A stretch of DNA of 64,000 nucleotides from Litorimonas sp964511495 (GTDB lineage: Bacteria > Pseudomonadota > Alphaproteobacteria > Caulobacterales > Maricaulaceae): contig CAZEFT010000001.1 in the NCBI GenBank assembly GCA_964511495.1, positions 62,001 to 126,000 of the forward strand. The letters run 5' to 3'. The first letter of the stretch is position 1; each line of letters starts with the position of its first letter. The notes under the pieces were generated by a model that did not search any database, had not been told where the DNA came from, and saw nothing but the letters and a program-made list of their open reading frames with translations. A program made the position numbers and the translations under genes. This document shows positions 54,223 through 63,376 of this stretch, piece by piece.

Positions 54223-55815
54223 ATGACGCATCCGCACGAATACCATTGGGTCTTTAGTAGTAAAGCGCACATAGAGTTCCCGAACGGAGGTGATCCCGTA
54301 CCTGCCGCTCCGTCGCATATTGATACGCTTGAAGGTCTGTCTACTATAAGCGATAGTTCTGGCGCGTTGCTTATGTACACAGACGGCCATCTCATCTGGG
54401 ATGGCTCACTTACGACCGCTCAGTTCATTGCTTCAGCCCTTGGCGGTAATTACTCATCGACACATTCGGCAATCATTGTCCCACCGGCAGGTATTGGCGG
54501 AGTAGATTACCACGTTTTCGCCGTTGGTTCAGACAATGATTTAGTCGCAGACAAAGTCTTTCATTCGACCTATCGGCCGGGATCCGGCACAATCGCACAA
54601 ATTATTCAGCCCCACCCCGTTAGCGATATAATTTCAACCACTTATGACAACACGGAACGGCTCGCGGCAATTTCCCACGCAGAGTGCGATAAATATTGGG
54701 TAATTCTTCAAGATGGAAATTCTGCTAATTTGCATGCGCTGTTAGTCGAGTCTGATTCGACTCCAACAACCGTGGTTACAAGCACGTCAAGCTTACAGCA
54801 ATTCGGTGCATGGGAAGCTGGTTATATGAAATTTTCACCAGATGGAACGAAGCTAGCTTATGCTGACACTGATTCTCACATCGTCGTTTTGCTCGCATTT
54901 GACAATGCAACAGGTCTATTCACCGATTTGCACCAAATAACGGACGCAGTTAGATGTTACGGCATTGAATTTTCACCAGACAGCCAGAGCGTCTATATTT
55001 CATCTGACCAAACCAATGATGTCCGTGCCCATACGGTAGCAAATGGCACACAATCGTTTGGTGCGTTGACGGTTGTCTCATCTGGTGGCTTTTTTTACGC
55101 GCTACAGCTTGCGCCAAATGGCAAAATCTATGGGAAACCCGATGTCGGTACAAATATGTTAGAAATAGGCCAGCCTAATACCCCATTAACACCTGCGGTT
55201 GTCCAAAATGCGACCTATGCTGACGGGTCGGTAATGAATATCCGCACAGCTTGGAATTTAGGCCTGCCAACTTTCACGCGTATCACCGATGCATGTTCAG
55301 CCTCCGAGCAACTCGGTGATGACAACGACTGCGATGTAGGCTCGGCTGTTAACTGTGTCTTTCCTTGGACAACCGGCTCTATTCTAGAGCCAATGAATTC
55401 TGACTATCCGAACTTTAGCGCTCCCGAAGTGCTTACGCAGCAATTTTCACTCGCGAATTGGGCCGGTACAGATGGCATCGCCTATAACGGCCTTACGCCG
55501 TGGCACCGTACGGCAAGGTTGCTAGAGTTGAGTTTTTTGAAACTCCCGTTACCTGTGGGATATATTGGCGGTGCCAGTTTAGACCTTGTCGTCCTAGATT
55601 ATGCAGGCACTGTTTTACGAACGATTTCTACAACAACGCTAAATCTATTATCCCTTACCGACTATTCTTGGACACCCATTAGCCTATCGACTGTGGCCGG
55701 TGATTTGGACATTTTAGCCGGTGAAGTCGTAGCGGGACAATTGACGATGGATATCGCCAATACATCCCTCGTGAAAGTCACTTACCAACTTAGCGGCACA
55801 GGACAGTTTATATAA
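54223..55815 (+). CDS. Bacteroidetes-type beta-propeller protein
   Basis: 530 residues from ATG 54223 (GGGGA five bases upstream); the frame opens 18 codons earlier at 54169. The first 340 residues carry propeller repeats: LEGLSTISDSSGALLMYTDG, MKFSPDGTKLAYAD, IEFSPDSQSVYISSD and LQLAPNGKIYGKPD. This layout is the one seen at the N-terminus of many Bacteroidetes surface proteins. The C-terminal 150 residues are beta-rich and end without a PKD or type IX sorting domain. No signal peptide is visible. It sits alone between galE and cysNC and is probably horizontally acquired; role unknown. Confidence 0.72.
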   Translation: MTHPHEYHWVFSSKAHIEFPNGGDPVPAAPSHIDTLEGLSTISDSSGALLMYTDGHLIWDGSLTTAQFIASALGGNYSSTHSAIIVPPAGIGGVDYHVFAVGSDNDLVADKVFHSTYRPGSGTIAQIIQPHPVSDIISTTYDNTERLAAISHAECDKYWVILQDGNSANLHALLVESDSTPTTVVTSTSSLQQFGAWEAGYMKFSPDGTKLAYADTDSHIVVLLAFDNATGLFTDLHQITDAVRCYGIEFSPDSQSVYISSDQTNDVRAHTVANGTQSFGALTVVSSGGFFYALQLAPNGKIYGKPDVGTNMLEIGQPNTPLTPAVVQNATYADGSVMNIRTAWNLGLPTFTRITDACSASEQLGDDNDCDVGSAVNCVFPWTTGSILEPMNSDYPNFSAPEVLTQQFSLANWAGTDGIAYNGLTPWHRTARLLELSFLKLPLPVGYIGGASLDLVVLDYAGTVLRTISTTTLNLLSLTDYSWTPISLSTVAGDLDILAGEVVAGQLTMDIANTSLVKVTYQLSGTGQFI

Positions 55816-55840
55816 AGTAAGGCTATGCTTGGATCGTTGC

Positions 55841-57745
55841 TTACTCCTCCAAAAGACCGTTTTTCTCCAGATAAGTTACAATCATTTCTGCGGCCTCTTC
55901 GGCGCTCATTTCAACGGTATTCACTGTGATTTCTGGCTTTTTCGGCGCTTGATATTCACTGTCGATACCTGTGAAGTTTTTAATTTCCCCAGCGCGGGCG
56001 CGCTTGTAAAGGCCCTTTACATCACGAGCTTCTGCCACTTCCAAAGGGGTATTGACGAAAATTTCTATAAATTCATGACCTTCGAGCATCTCACGCACAG
56101 CACGGCGTTCTGCTCGATAGGGCGAGATGAAAGAGGCCATGGTAATCAAACCTGCATCCACCATGAGTTTAGAGACTTCCCCAATCCGTCGAATGTTCTC
56201 AATCCGGTCGGCTTTGGTGAAGCCCAAATCTCGGTTCAGCCCATGCCTTACATTATCTCCGTCTAACGTATAAGTATGCTTGCCCATTGATTGCAGGCGC
56301 TTATCGACCAGATTCGCAATGGTTGATTTGCCAGAACCCGATAAGCCCGTAAACCAAAGCAAAGCAGGCTTTTGCATTTTCTGTGCAGCGCGAGCCGCCT
56401 TATCCGTCGCCATATCTTGCCACACAACATTTTGAGAACGGCGCAATGCAAAATGCAAAGTGCCGGCCCCAACGGTCGCATGGGTTTGGCGGTCAATCAA
56501 AATGAAGGATCCTGTTTGCCGATTATCCTGATAAGCATCAAACGCAATGGGCTTTGAAAGGCTGATATTTGCCATGCCGATTTCGTTTAATTGCAAAGTC
56601 TTCGCCGCAACTTCTGAGAAGTCATTAATGTCAACACGGTGTTTCAATGTCGTAATTGATGCTGTCGCACTCGTATTGATTGTTTTCAGAATATATTGCC
56701 GTCCGGGGAAAAGCTTACTTTCATCCATCCAGATTATCTGTGCCTGAAATTGATCGGCTTGCTCTGTCGGACTGTCTGTTCGGCAAATAATATCGCCGCG
56801 CGAAATGTCAATTTCGTCGGTAAGGGTAAGGGTCACGGCCATAGCTTCGCGTGCCGTTTTTTTATTCCCATCATAGGTAACGATGTCTTTGACCTTCGAA
56901 CGTTTGCCCGAGGGCAGAACGATTATATCATCACCTTGACGGATGACTCCCGAGGCAATCGTCCCGGAAAAACCTCTAAAATCAAGATTGGGTCGGTTCA
57001 CCCATTGTACGGGTAAACGAAAAGGCGCATCCAAACTGTCCGTTTCAACGTCAACATTTTCCAGATAATGCAGCAATGTCGGGCCATGATACCAACAGCT
57101 TCGCTCGGACCGTTTGATGACATTATCACCATCCAAGGCTGACATCGGAATGCAGGTAATCTCTTGAAAAATGAGATCCGAAGCAAACTGCCTAAATGAG
57201 ACATCAATATCGTTGAAAACCGTTTGGTCAAAATCATTCAAATCCATCTTGTTAATGGCGACAACGACATGACGAATGCCCAAAAGCGAGGCAATATAGG
57301 CGTGACGGCGCGTTTGCTCCTGAACGCCGTAACGCGCATCAATCAATAAAATCGCAACATCCGCCGTAGAGGCTCCCGTTGCCATATTTCGCGTATATTG
57401 AACATGGCCCGGTGTGTCGGCCACAATGAATTTGCGTTTATCGGTTGAGAAAAACCGATAAGCCACATCAATTGTAATGCCTTGCTCCCGCTCGGCGGCA
57501 AGCCCGTCAACAAGCAAAGCCAAATCCATTTTATCGCCTTGCGTCCCTGACTTTTTGGAATCTTTTTCAATAGATGCCAATTGGTCTTCATAAATCAATT
57601 TTGAGTCATAAAGTAGTCGGCCGATGAGCGTTGACTTTCCGTCATCAACGGAGCCACAAGTGATAAACCGCAGAAAGGATTTATTTTCCTGTGCTTGCAA
57701 ATAGGCTTCAATATCAGTCGCAATGAGTTGGTCGAGATGGGCCAT
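55841..57745 (-). CDS. cysNC: Bifunctional sulfate adenylyltransferase subunit 1 / adenylylsulfate kinase
   Basis: 634 residues. The N-terminal GTPase part (1-435) has GSVDDGKSTLIGRLLYD, DTPGHVQYTRNMATGAS and NKMDL, and drives APS formation by CysD. The C-terminal kinase part (about 450-634) has FTGLSGSGKSTIANLVD, LDGDNVRHGLNRDLGF and a FISPYRAERR substrate loop, making PAPS. The cysD stop overlaps the ATG by one base (57745). Fused CysNC is common in alphaproteobacteria. Confidence 0.97.
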   Translation of the reverse strand: MAHLDQLIATDIEAYLQAQENKSFLRFITCGSVDDGKSTLIGRLLYDSKLIYEDQLASIEKDSKKSGTQGDKMDLALLVDGLAAEREQGITIDVAYRFFSTDKRKFIVADTPGHVQYTRNMATGASTADVAILLIDARYGVQEQTRRHAYIASLLGIRHVVVAINKMDLNDFDQTVFNDIDVSFRQFASDLIFQEITCIPMSALDGDNVIKRSERSCWYHGPTLLHYLENVDVETDSLDAPFRLPVQWVNRPNLDFRGFSGTIASGVIRQGDDIIVLPSGKRSKVKDIVTYDGNKKTAREAMAVTLTLTDEIDISRGDIICRTDSPTEQADQFQAQIIWMDESKLFPGRQYILKTINTSATASITTLKHRVDINDFSEVAAKTLQLNEIGMANISLSKPIAFDAYQDNRQTGSFILIDRQTHATVGAGTLHFALRRSQNVVWQDMATDKAARAAQKMQKPALLWFTGLSGSGKSTIANLVDKRLQSMGKHTYTLDGDNVRHGLNRDLGFTKADRIENIRRIGEVSKLMVDAGLITMASFISPYRAERRAVREMLEGHEFIEIFVNTPLEVAEARDVKGLYKRARAGEIKNFTGIDSEYQAPKKPEITVNTVEMSAEEAAEMIVTYLEKNGLLEE

Positions 57746-58845
57746 TAGAAATACCCCTCCTCTTTCTTTTGTTCCATCGACGCCCCAACATCGGAGTCAA
57801 TTACACGGCCCTGACGTTCAGATGTTGTCGTTAGAAGCATTTCCTGAATCACCTCCGGCAATGTCGCCGCTTCACTCTCCACAGCACCGGTTAAAGGATA
57901 ACATCCCAATGTTCTGAACCGGACTGACTTCATGTCGGGAACTTCGCCCTCTACTAATGGCATACGTTCGTCATCCACCATGATGAGTACACCATCACGC
58001 TCCACAACCGGGCGCGGCTTGGACAAATATAAGTCAGGAATTTGAATAGTCTCCCGATGAATATATTGCCAAATATCCAACTCTGTCCAATTCGACAGCG
58101 GGAAGACCCGCATGCTCTCACCCTTGTGGACCCGCGTATTGTAAAGGTTCCATAATTCGGGACGCTGGTTCTTAGCATCCCATCGGTGATTCTCATTGCG
58201 GAATGAAAAAATGCGTTCTTTGGCACGGGATTTTTCTTCATCCCGACGCGCGCCACCAAAGGCCGCATCAAATTTATGTTTATCCAAAGCCTGTTTCAGG
58301 GCTTGGGTTTTCATGATGTCGGTATGGATGGCTGAACCATGGGTAAAAGGTCCAACACCATCACGAACGCCGTCTAGGTTCGTATGAACAATAAGATCCA
58401 TACCGATTTCTTTGGCTCGACGATCACGAAACGCGATCATCTCTTTAAACTTCCATGTCGTATCGACATGCATTAGCGGGAAAGGCGGAACAGAGGGATA
58501 GAACGCTTTTTCCGCTAAATGCAGCATTACTGAGCTGTCTTTACCGACAGAATAGAGCATGACGGGGTTATCGCATTGCGAAGCCACCTCACGCATAATG
58601 TGAATGCTTTCGGCTTCCAAGCGATCAAGGTGTGACAGGCTGAGACCCGCTTCTGACCGCGCCTCTATCTCAAGACGGCCCAAAGTCAGCAAGGCTTGTT
58701 CCTGCGTCTTTGTCGTGACGGAGCCACCGGATTGTAATCGGGTAATTGTTTTACCGTCATTAAATATTTTGCGGGACAAGGTTGAAAGCGACTGCCCTGT
58801 GACATCCGCCAACGCTTGGATACGCTCTATAATTTCGCTGCTCAT
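57745..58845 (-). CDS. cysD: Sulfate adenylyltransferase subunit 2 with N-terminal DNA-binding-like extension
   Basis: 366 residues, about 65 more than usual. The catalytic part starts near residue 68 (LSHLDRLEAESIHIMREVA), has the PP-loop SVGKDSSVMLHLAEKAFYP and ends normally (ASMEQKKEEGYF). The extra N-terminal part (LADVTGQSLSTLSRKIFNDG, then TRLQSGGSVTT) resembles small alphaproteobacterial HTH proteins with the pattern TxFxxxxxNDGxxxxxLRxGG. No Met lies between residue 1 and residue 84, so the extension cannot be dropped with an ATG start. It may let CysD bind DNA or be a leftover fusion. Confidence 0.93.
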   Translation of the reverse strand: MSSEIIERIQALADVTGQSLSTLSRKIFNDGKTITRLQSGGSVTTKTQEQALLTLGRLEIEARSEAGLSLSHLDRLEAESIHIMREVASQCDNPVMLYSVGKDSSVMLHLAEKAFYPSVPPFPLMHVDTTWKFKEMIAFRDRRAKEIGMDLIVHTNLDGVRDGVGPFTHGSAIHTDIMKTQALKQALDKHKFDAAFGGARRDEEKSRAKERIFSFRNENHRWDAKNQRPELWNLYNTRVHKGESMRVFPLSNWTELDIWQYIHRETIQIPDLYLSKPRPVVERDGVLIMVDDERMPLVEGEVPDMKSVRFRTLGCYPLTGAVESEAATLPEVIQEMLLTTTSERQGRVIDSDVGASMEQKKEEGYF

Positions 58846-58882
58846 TTTGCCTCACACTCACGCGTAGGACATTGCCCACGAA

Positions 58883-60175
58883 CTACTCGCGAGGCGGCAT
58901 AGGCGGGTAAAGCGGTGAAGTCAATTCATCCGTGGGATTTATCCCACGATTGTGATGTGCCGTAAGCGTGATGCGCAAAGCATCGGCTTCGGCGGCGGCG
59001 CAAAACAAATGGTAGAATGTGCTTGTCGGCATTGTGTCGGACAAAATCTTTCCGTCTGCGGATAATTTATCAAACCATCCTCCCCAAGGGGCGTCATCAA
59101 GATAATGTTCAAAAAGCGCGTCAATCGCTTGGGTGGCAGCCTGATATGAAGCAGGGCGTTTCTGGGTCGCAGCTCTGGTAATCGCCGCTTTGAGCCATTC
59201 CGTCTGTGGCCATGTGCGAGAGGTCAGAGCGACTGAGCCTCTCAAATCGACAACATCACTCAACAAGCCTAAATCAGCGTTCCAACCCAATTCCATAGCG
59301 GACTCATAAAGCGCATCACGATAATTACGCGTATCCTGCCCCGAAAGACGGCTATATTGATAAAGCAACCAAACCCACTCCATCATATGACCCGGTTCTA
59401 CGGGGCCTCCCCCGTCAAAGGCTGTCCAGTCCGAATTGAAATGTTCGAGCAACACTCTCTGTTTCGCATCGAAGAAATATTGCCTGAAAAGGCCGAAAAT
59501 TGATTGGGCCTCCAGTAAAAATTTTGAATCCCAAGTCGCTTCATAAAGCGCCAAAAAAGCTTCGAATAAATGCATATGAGGATTTTGACGACGTGTTGGA
59601 TTATCAGGCAGGGGGAGAGCCTCATACCAACCGCCATTCTCGGCTTTTAAATGCGTATTGAGAAAATCAATAGTGCCTGAGGCAAGCCTTAAAGCCTCAT
59701 CATCCTTAAAGGCTCTAAACCGCCATGCGGAGGCCAAGAGTAAAAAGGCTTGCGCATAAAGATCACGTGTCTCGTCCCAGAGCTTGCCCTGCCCCGTGAC
59801 AAGGTGGGCACACCCTTGCATACCGTTCTCCGCACTCTCCGTCCCGACAATGAAGTCGCCTCCGTCACAGCCCGGCTTCAGGCCGAAATTCCAAGCATGA
59901 TCTGCTGCAGGTCCCGCTCCGGCATACCATCCCAAATGAGCTGCATGAGCATAAACGTAGGCCTGGCGGAATTGAACACGAACGCGGCGCAGATGATTAA
60001 AGTCTGGTCGACCCCGCAGGTCCAGATGCTCAGCAAAACCGCCCATCGGGTCTCTGGCTTGTTTATCCCAATAGGACAACGCATCTTTGCACCACGCAGA
60101 AAGCTTCTGACTGGCGTTGACGAAAGCCAGTTCCGCCTCATTCGCTTTGCGTAAATTTTGTGTCTGAACGACCAT
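58883..60175 (-). CDS. AGE-family epimerase/isomerase (mannose-6-phosphate isomerase-like)
   Basis: 430 residues, an alpha/alpha barrel of the N-acylglucosamine 2-epimerase family. Visible are RVRVQFRQAYVYAHAAHLGW, the His-rich NPHMHLFEAFLALYEATW, EPGHMMEWVWLLYQYSRL and a final WGGWFDKL. Several members isomerise mannose 6-phosphate and fructose 6-phosphate, which would feed the divergent manC gene with mannose 1-phosphate precursor. Sugar specificity cannot be told from sequence. Confidence 0.9.
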   Translation of the reverse strand: MVVQTQNLRKANEAELAFVNASQKLSAWCKDALSYWDKQARDPMGGFAEHLDLRGRPDFNHLRRVRVQFRQAYVYAHAAHLGWYAGAGPAADHAWNFGLKPGCDGGDFIVGTESAENGMQGCAHLVTGQGKLWDETRDLYAQAFLLLASAWRFRAFKDDEALRLASGTIDFLNTHLKAENGGWYEALPLPDNPTRRQNPHMHLFEAFLALYEATWDSKFLLEAQSIFGLFRQYFFDAKQRVLLEHFNSDWTAFDGGGPVEPGHMMEWVWLLYQYSRLSGQDTRNYRDALYESAMELGWNADLGLLSDVVDLRGSVALTSRTWPQTEWLKAAITRAATQKRPASYQAATQAIDALFEHYLDDAPWGGWFDKLSADGKILSDTMPTSTFYHLFCAAAEADALRITLTAHHNRGINPTDELTSPLYPPMPPRE

Positions 60176-60397
60176 TCAACACCCTTCCACCGAAGGGAAA
60201 GGTGTACCGTAATGAGTCAAATTTTCGGTTAAACTGACCTTATACCCGCCTTAACCTTAAAGCGTAATCTTTGAGTAAGATCTGAACCTTTTTCACGCCT
60301 TTGAGCAAATGAGCGCCGCCCTTTTGTCATTCTTTTACCTCTTTCCTTTAAGAAGACGCGGAGAGTGAGATCATCGGGAAACCCGGGAAAGAATATC

Positions 60398-61447
60398 ATG
60401 TCAATTACGCCAGTCATTATGTCCGGCGGTGCAGGGAGCCGCCTCTGGCCCATTTCTGACGCCGACACACCGAAACAATTTCTTGCCCTGACAGGCGAGT
60501 TGACCATGCTGCAAGAAACCGCAAACCGACTTGAAGGGGCATTATTTGATGACACGCTGGTTTTATTGGCAAATGCGGCTCAATCAAAACTGATTTCCGA
60601 TCAAATTGGTAACCGCCCGCATCTTGTTCTGGCAGAGCCATGTCGCCGCAATACGGCCGCGGCGGCCACAGCGGCAGCTCTTCATATTCAGGCACACCAC
60701 CCGGAAGGGGATGATTTAATGCTTCTGGCGCCGGCCGATCATGTCATCACAAAACCTAAGGCCTTTCACGAAGCTGTCGAAATGGCCCGCGCCGCCGCGC
60801 AGGCGGGCTATATCGTGACGTTCGGCATTCAACCGGATAGCCCGGAAACGGGATATGGCTATATCAAACGCGCAGGCGCCATCGAAAGCGGTGTCTTTCA
60901 CGTCGAGGCCTTTCGGGAAAAGCCTGACCTTGAAACAGCGCAAAGCTATTGTGACAGCGGAAATTATGATTGGAACTCAGGAATATTTCTGTTTTCAGCC
61001 CGTCATTTTCTAAAGGAAATCGAACAATATGAACCCGACATATTATTGGCTGTGAAGGAGGCTTATGAGCATTCCACTTCGCAAGGACAGGTTCTCGCTT
61101 TGGAACCGTCCGCATTTGAAAAATCACCCTCGACCTCTATCGACTATGCGGTCATGGAACGCACAGATCGCACAGCAACTGTGCCTTGCTCTATAGGCTG
61201 GAGTGATTTGGGCAGTTATAAAGCCCTACAGACTTTGCGAAACGGGTTGAATGTGTCGACAGCCCCTTCTGAGACGAAACTTCATGAGGCAGAAAATTGT
61301 CTTGTTCTCTCTGACGGGCCGCAGGTTAATATCATTGGCTTGGATAATATCGGCGTTATCATTGATAAGGGCCGTGTGCTTGTCCTTGATTTAAATAAGT
61401 CACAGGACGTCAAACATATTGCGGAAGCCCATAAAAAAACCCGCTAA
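60398..61447 (+). CDS. manC: Mannose-1-phosphate guanylyltransferase
   Basis: 349 residues from ATG 60398, shorter than the fused 470-residue type, so it lacks the C-terminal isomerase cupin. It makes GDP-mannose. Nucleotide motif VIMSGGAGSRLWPISD, LLAPADHVI, FREKPDLETAQ, NSGIFLFSA and SIDYAVME are typical. Missing isomerase activity may be supplied by the divergent AGE-family gene. The 222-base gap between them should hold both promoters. Confidence 0.95.
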   Translation: MSITPVIMSGGAGSRLWPISDADTPKQFLALTGELTMLQETANRLEGALFDDTLVLLANAAQSKLISDQIGNRPHLVLAEPCRRNTAAAATAAALHIQAHHPEGDDLMLLAPADHVITKPKAFHEAVEMARAAAQAGYIVTFGIQPDSPETGYGYIKRAGAIESGVFHVEAFREKPDLETAQSYCDSGNYDWNSGIFLFSARHFLKEIEQYEPDILLAVKEAYEHSTSQGQVLALEPSAFEKSPSTSIDYAVMERTDRTATVPCSIGWSDLGSYKALQTLRNGLNVSTAPSETKLHEAENCLVLSDGPQVNIIGLDNIGVIIDKGRVLVLDLNKSQDVKHIAEAHKKTR

Positions 61448-61462
61448 CGAGAGCGGGTTTAA
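61437..61462 (+). terminator. Probable terminator after manC
   Basis: Stem AACCCGCT / AGCGGGTT with loop AACGAG, overlapping the end of manC and followed by only a short T run, so efficiency is uncertain. Confidence 0.6.
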
Positions 61463-61507
61463 ACTTCACAGTCCGAAGCATTTCGCCAAAACATTCCTTA
61501 GGGCAGG

Positions 61508-62167
61508 TTATTCCGTGGACGGCTTAAACAGGCTTTCCAAAGTATGCTCGACTTTGGGCTTCTCAACAGGTTGAGGTGCAGGTTCCACAGGCTTGAGTGT
61601 TTCACCGCCGTCTTCGGCAAGCTTCGCATCTTGCTTAGCTTTTTTCTCAGCCGCTTTTTTCACCAACGCATCCAGATCGATTTGCGTACATAAGCCGAGA
61701 GAGACAGGATCTGTCGGATTGATGGTATTGATCTTCCAATGTGTGCGTTCACGAATGGATTTGATTGTCGGCTTAGTCGTACCGATGAGTTTTGATATTT
61801 GCGCATCTGTAATTTCAGGATGATTGCGCACCAACCAAGCAATGGCGTCCGGCCGGTCTTGGCGTCGTGATAGCGGCGTATAACGCGGGCCTTTTTTCTT
61901 GGTCTTCGGTTTCAGATCATCAGAGTCGAATTTATTCGCCTTCATTGCGTAATTCGGATCGCTTTCGGCTTTTTCAATCTCTTCGCGGCTAACCTGTCCG
62001 TTAGCAATCGGATCTGCACCGCGAATACCCGCCGCCACATCACCATCAGCAATACCTTCAACTTCCAGAATATGAAGCGAGCAGAACTCACTGATCTGCT
62101 TAAATGTCATGGCCGTGTTATCAATCAACCAAACAGCCGTGGCCTTGGGCATTAAAATTTGTGTCAT
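61508..62167 (-). CDS. trcR: TrcR-like cell-cycle transcriptional regulator (DUF1013)
   Basis: 219 residues, a family restricted to alphaproteobacteria. The N-terminal part (LMPKATAVWLIDNTAMTFK, FCSLHILEVEGIADGD) and a second HTH-like part (DAIAWLVRNHPEITDAQIS, KLIGTTKPTIKSIRERTHW) are characteristic. The C-terminal 45 residues are Lys/Glu/Pro-rich. TrcR is a transcription-linked cell-cycle regulator in this class. A leader terminator or small RNA lies just upstream (62190-62292). Confidence 0.9.
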   Translation of the reverse strand: MTQILMPKATAVWLIDNTAMTFKQISEFCSLHILEVEGIADGDVAAGIRGADPIANGQVSREEIEKAESDPNYAMKANKFDSDDLKPKTKKKGPRYTPLSRRQDRPDAIAWLVRNHPEITDAQISKLIGTTKPTIKSIRERTHWKINTINPTDPVSLGLCTQIDLDALVKKAAEKKAKQDAKLAEDGGETLKPVEPAPQPVEKPKVEHTLESLFKPSTE

Positions 62168-62189
62168 ATCGGCCTCTCTCTATTTAAGC

Positions 62190-62292
62190 CATTAAAAAAC
62201 CCCGCTCAGCGGGGTCATTTTGTTCAACTTTGGTCTTTTACCAGTGCTGAACAAGGCGATTAATACTTTATCCCGCCTTAAATGCAAGTCAA
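62190..62292 (-). ncRNA. Candidate ~70-nt small RNA or attenuator leader upstream of trcR
   Basis: On the minus strand a promoter-like TTGACT (62292-62287) and TAAAGT (62270-62265), 16 bases apart, precede about 65 bases with no ORF, and then a stem ACCCCGCT/AGCGGGGT with a run of six T (about 62216-62193). The trcR start follows 26 bases later. Either a free small RNA or an attenuated leader of trcR would fit. Promoter call is by eye. Confidence 0.4.
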
Positions 62293-62352
62293 AAGCCTTT
62301 ATGTCCTGTATAAGGCCAAGGTTGAAGACAGTGGAGATTGAGGAGGAATGGG

Positions 62353-62544
62353 ATGGATGATGAAACGCTGATGAGCCAAAGCGGGACAATCGCCGTTGGT
62401 GAAGACCTTTATGGTGTGTCAATCGACGAATTGGAAGCACGGATTAAAGTGTTTGAAACAGAAATTACCCGTGTAAAACTTGAATTAGAGAAAAAACGTC
62501 GTGAACGTCAGGTTGCAGATAGTCTATTTGGGGGCAAAAAATAA
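62353..62544 (+). CDS. DUF1192-family small protein
   Basis: 63 residues from ATG 62353, with AGGAGG six bases upstream. The DUF1192 core is the helical LYGVSIDELEARIKVFETE followed by a Lys/Arg-rich coiled coil and the tail DSLFGGKK. Restricted to alphaproteobacteria, cytoplasmic, function unknown. Its proximity to the RcdA-like gene is typical for the class. Confidence 0.87.
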   Translation: MDDETLMSQSGTIAVGEDLYGVSIDELEARIKVFETEITRVKLELEKKRRERQVADSLFGGKK

Positions 62545-62669
62545 AAAACACCGTCTTATGGGTGAAAAAATTAAACTTTTATCCGAGTTGTTAACGGTTG
62601 TGTGAAACTTTGGCGCAGACTTTGCAACCCTCAGTACGAAATCGCAAATTGTACTGAAAAAGAGACCTT

Positions 62670-63281
62670 ATGAATGTCGGAAATTCTCCCAAACCCACAT
62701 CCAACCATTCTTCTGTTTTAGACACCCACGCCCCCATGAACTCTTCCGTCCCCATCGCTCCAGACACGCTGACCCCACAGGCTGAAGCTCGCCTGATGGA
62801 GTTCACAAAGTCCGAACTCTTCGCCAAAACCTTCCGCGAAGGCATGGATATGGTCGAGGAAACAGCCGCTTATTTGGACGGCCCGGGACGTCAAGATTCT
62901 AAAACACTCTCTCGCAATGATGCGATGATTTATGCGAGCCAATCCATGCGTCTGACGACGCGTCTCATGCAGGTCGCTAGTTGGCTTTTAGTCCAACGCG
63001 CCCTCAAAGAAGGTGAGATGAGCCTCACCGAAGCGCGTGCAGAAAAATATCGCTTGGCCCCCGAAACCAAATCCGATGATACGCTCAGTTTCTCTGAATT
63101 GGCGAAAAACGCTTATGCTCTGCCGGCTCGCCTGCTCGACCTTTTGGCACGCTCCGAAGCCATTTATGAACGCATTGCCCGTTTGGATAGATCACTCTAC
63201 GGCACGATTGCCGCGCAACAAGGCAATACGGTTGCCGATCAAATCGGACGTCTTGAAGCCGCTTTTGGCCGCCAAGACTAA
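62670..63281 (+). CDS. rcdA: RcdA-family (DUF1465) protein
   Basis: 203 residues. After a flexible 35-residue N-terminal tail, the helical DUF1465 domain starts at about residue 40 (RLMEFTKSELFAKTFREGM) and continues with GMDMVEETAAYLDGPGR, SQSMRLTTRLMQVASWLL and LPARLLDLLARSEAIYERI. In Caulobacter RcdA is an adaptor that brings CtrA and other substrates to ClpXP at the pole during the cell cycle. Orthology by family and location is likely but not proven. The gene ends at a bidirectional terminator facing rpmE. Confidence 0.87.
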   Translation: MNVGNSPKPTSNHSSVLDTHAPMNSSVPIAPDTLTPQAEARLMEFTKSELFAKTFREGMDMVEETAAYLDGPGRQDSKTLSRNDAMIYASQSMRLTTRLMQVASWLLVQRALKEGEMSLTEARAEKYRLAPETKSDDTLSFSELAKNAYALPARLLDLLARSEAIYERIARLDRSLYGTIAAQQGNTVADQIGRLEAAFGRQD

Positions 63282-63321
63282 CTTCGCCTTCTCTCCATTC
63301 TCTTTGGAGAAATTAGAAGCA

Positions 63322-63356
63322 ATAAAAAAAAGGCCCCAATCGGGGCCTTTATAATT
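63322..63356. terminator. Bidirectional terminator between rcdA and rpmE
   Basis: Stem AAAGGCCCC / GGGGCCTTT with an AATC loop, a run of A before and TTTATAATTT after; serves both convergent genes. Confidence 0.88.
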
Positions 63357-63376
63357 TGGTGATAAGGTGAGGCAGA

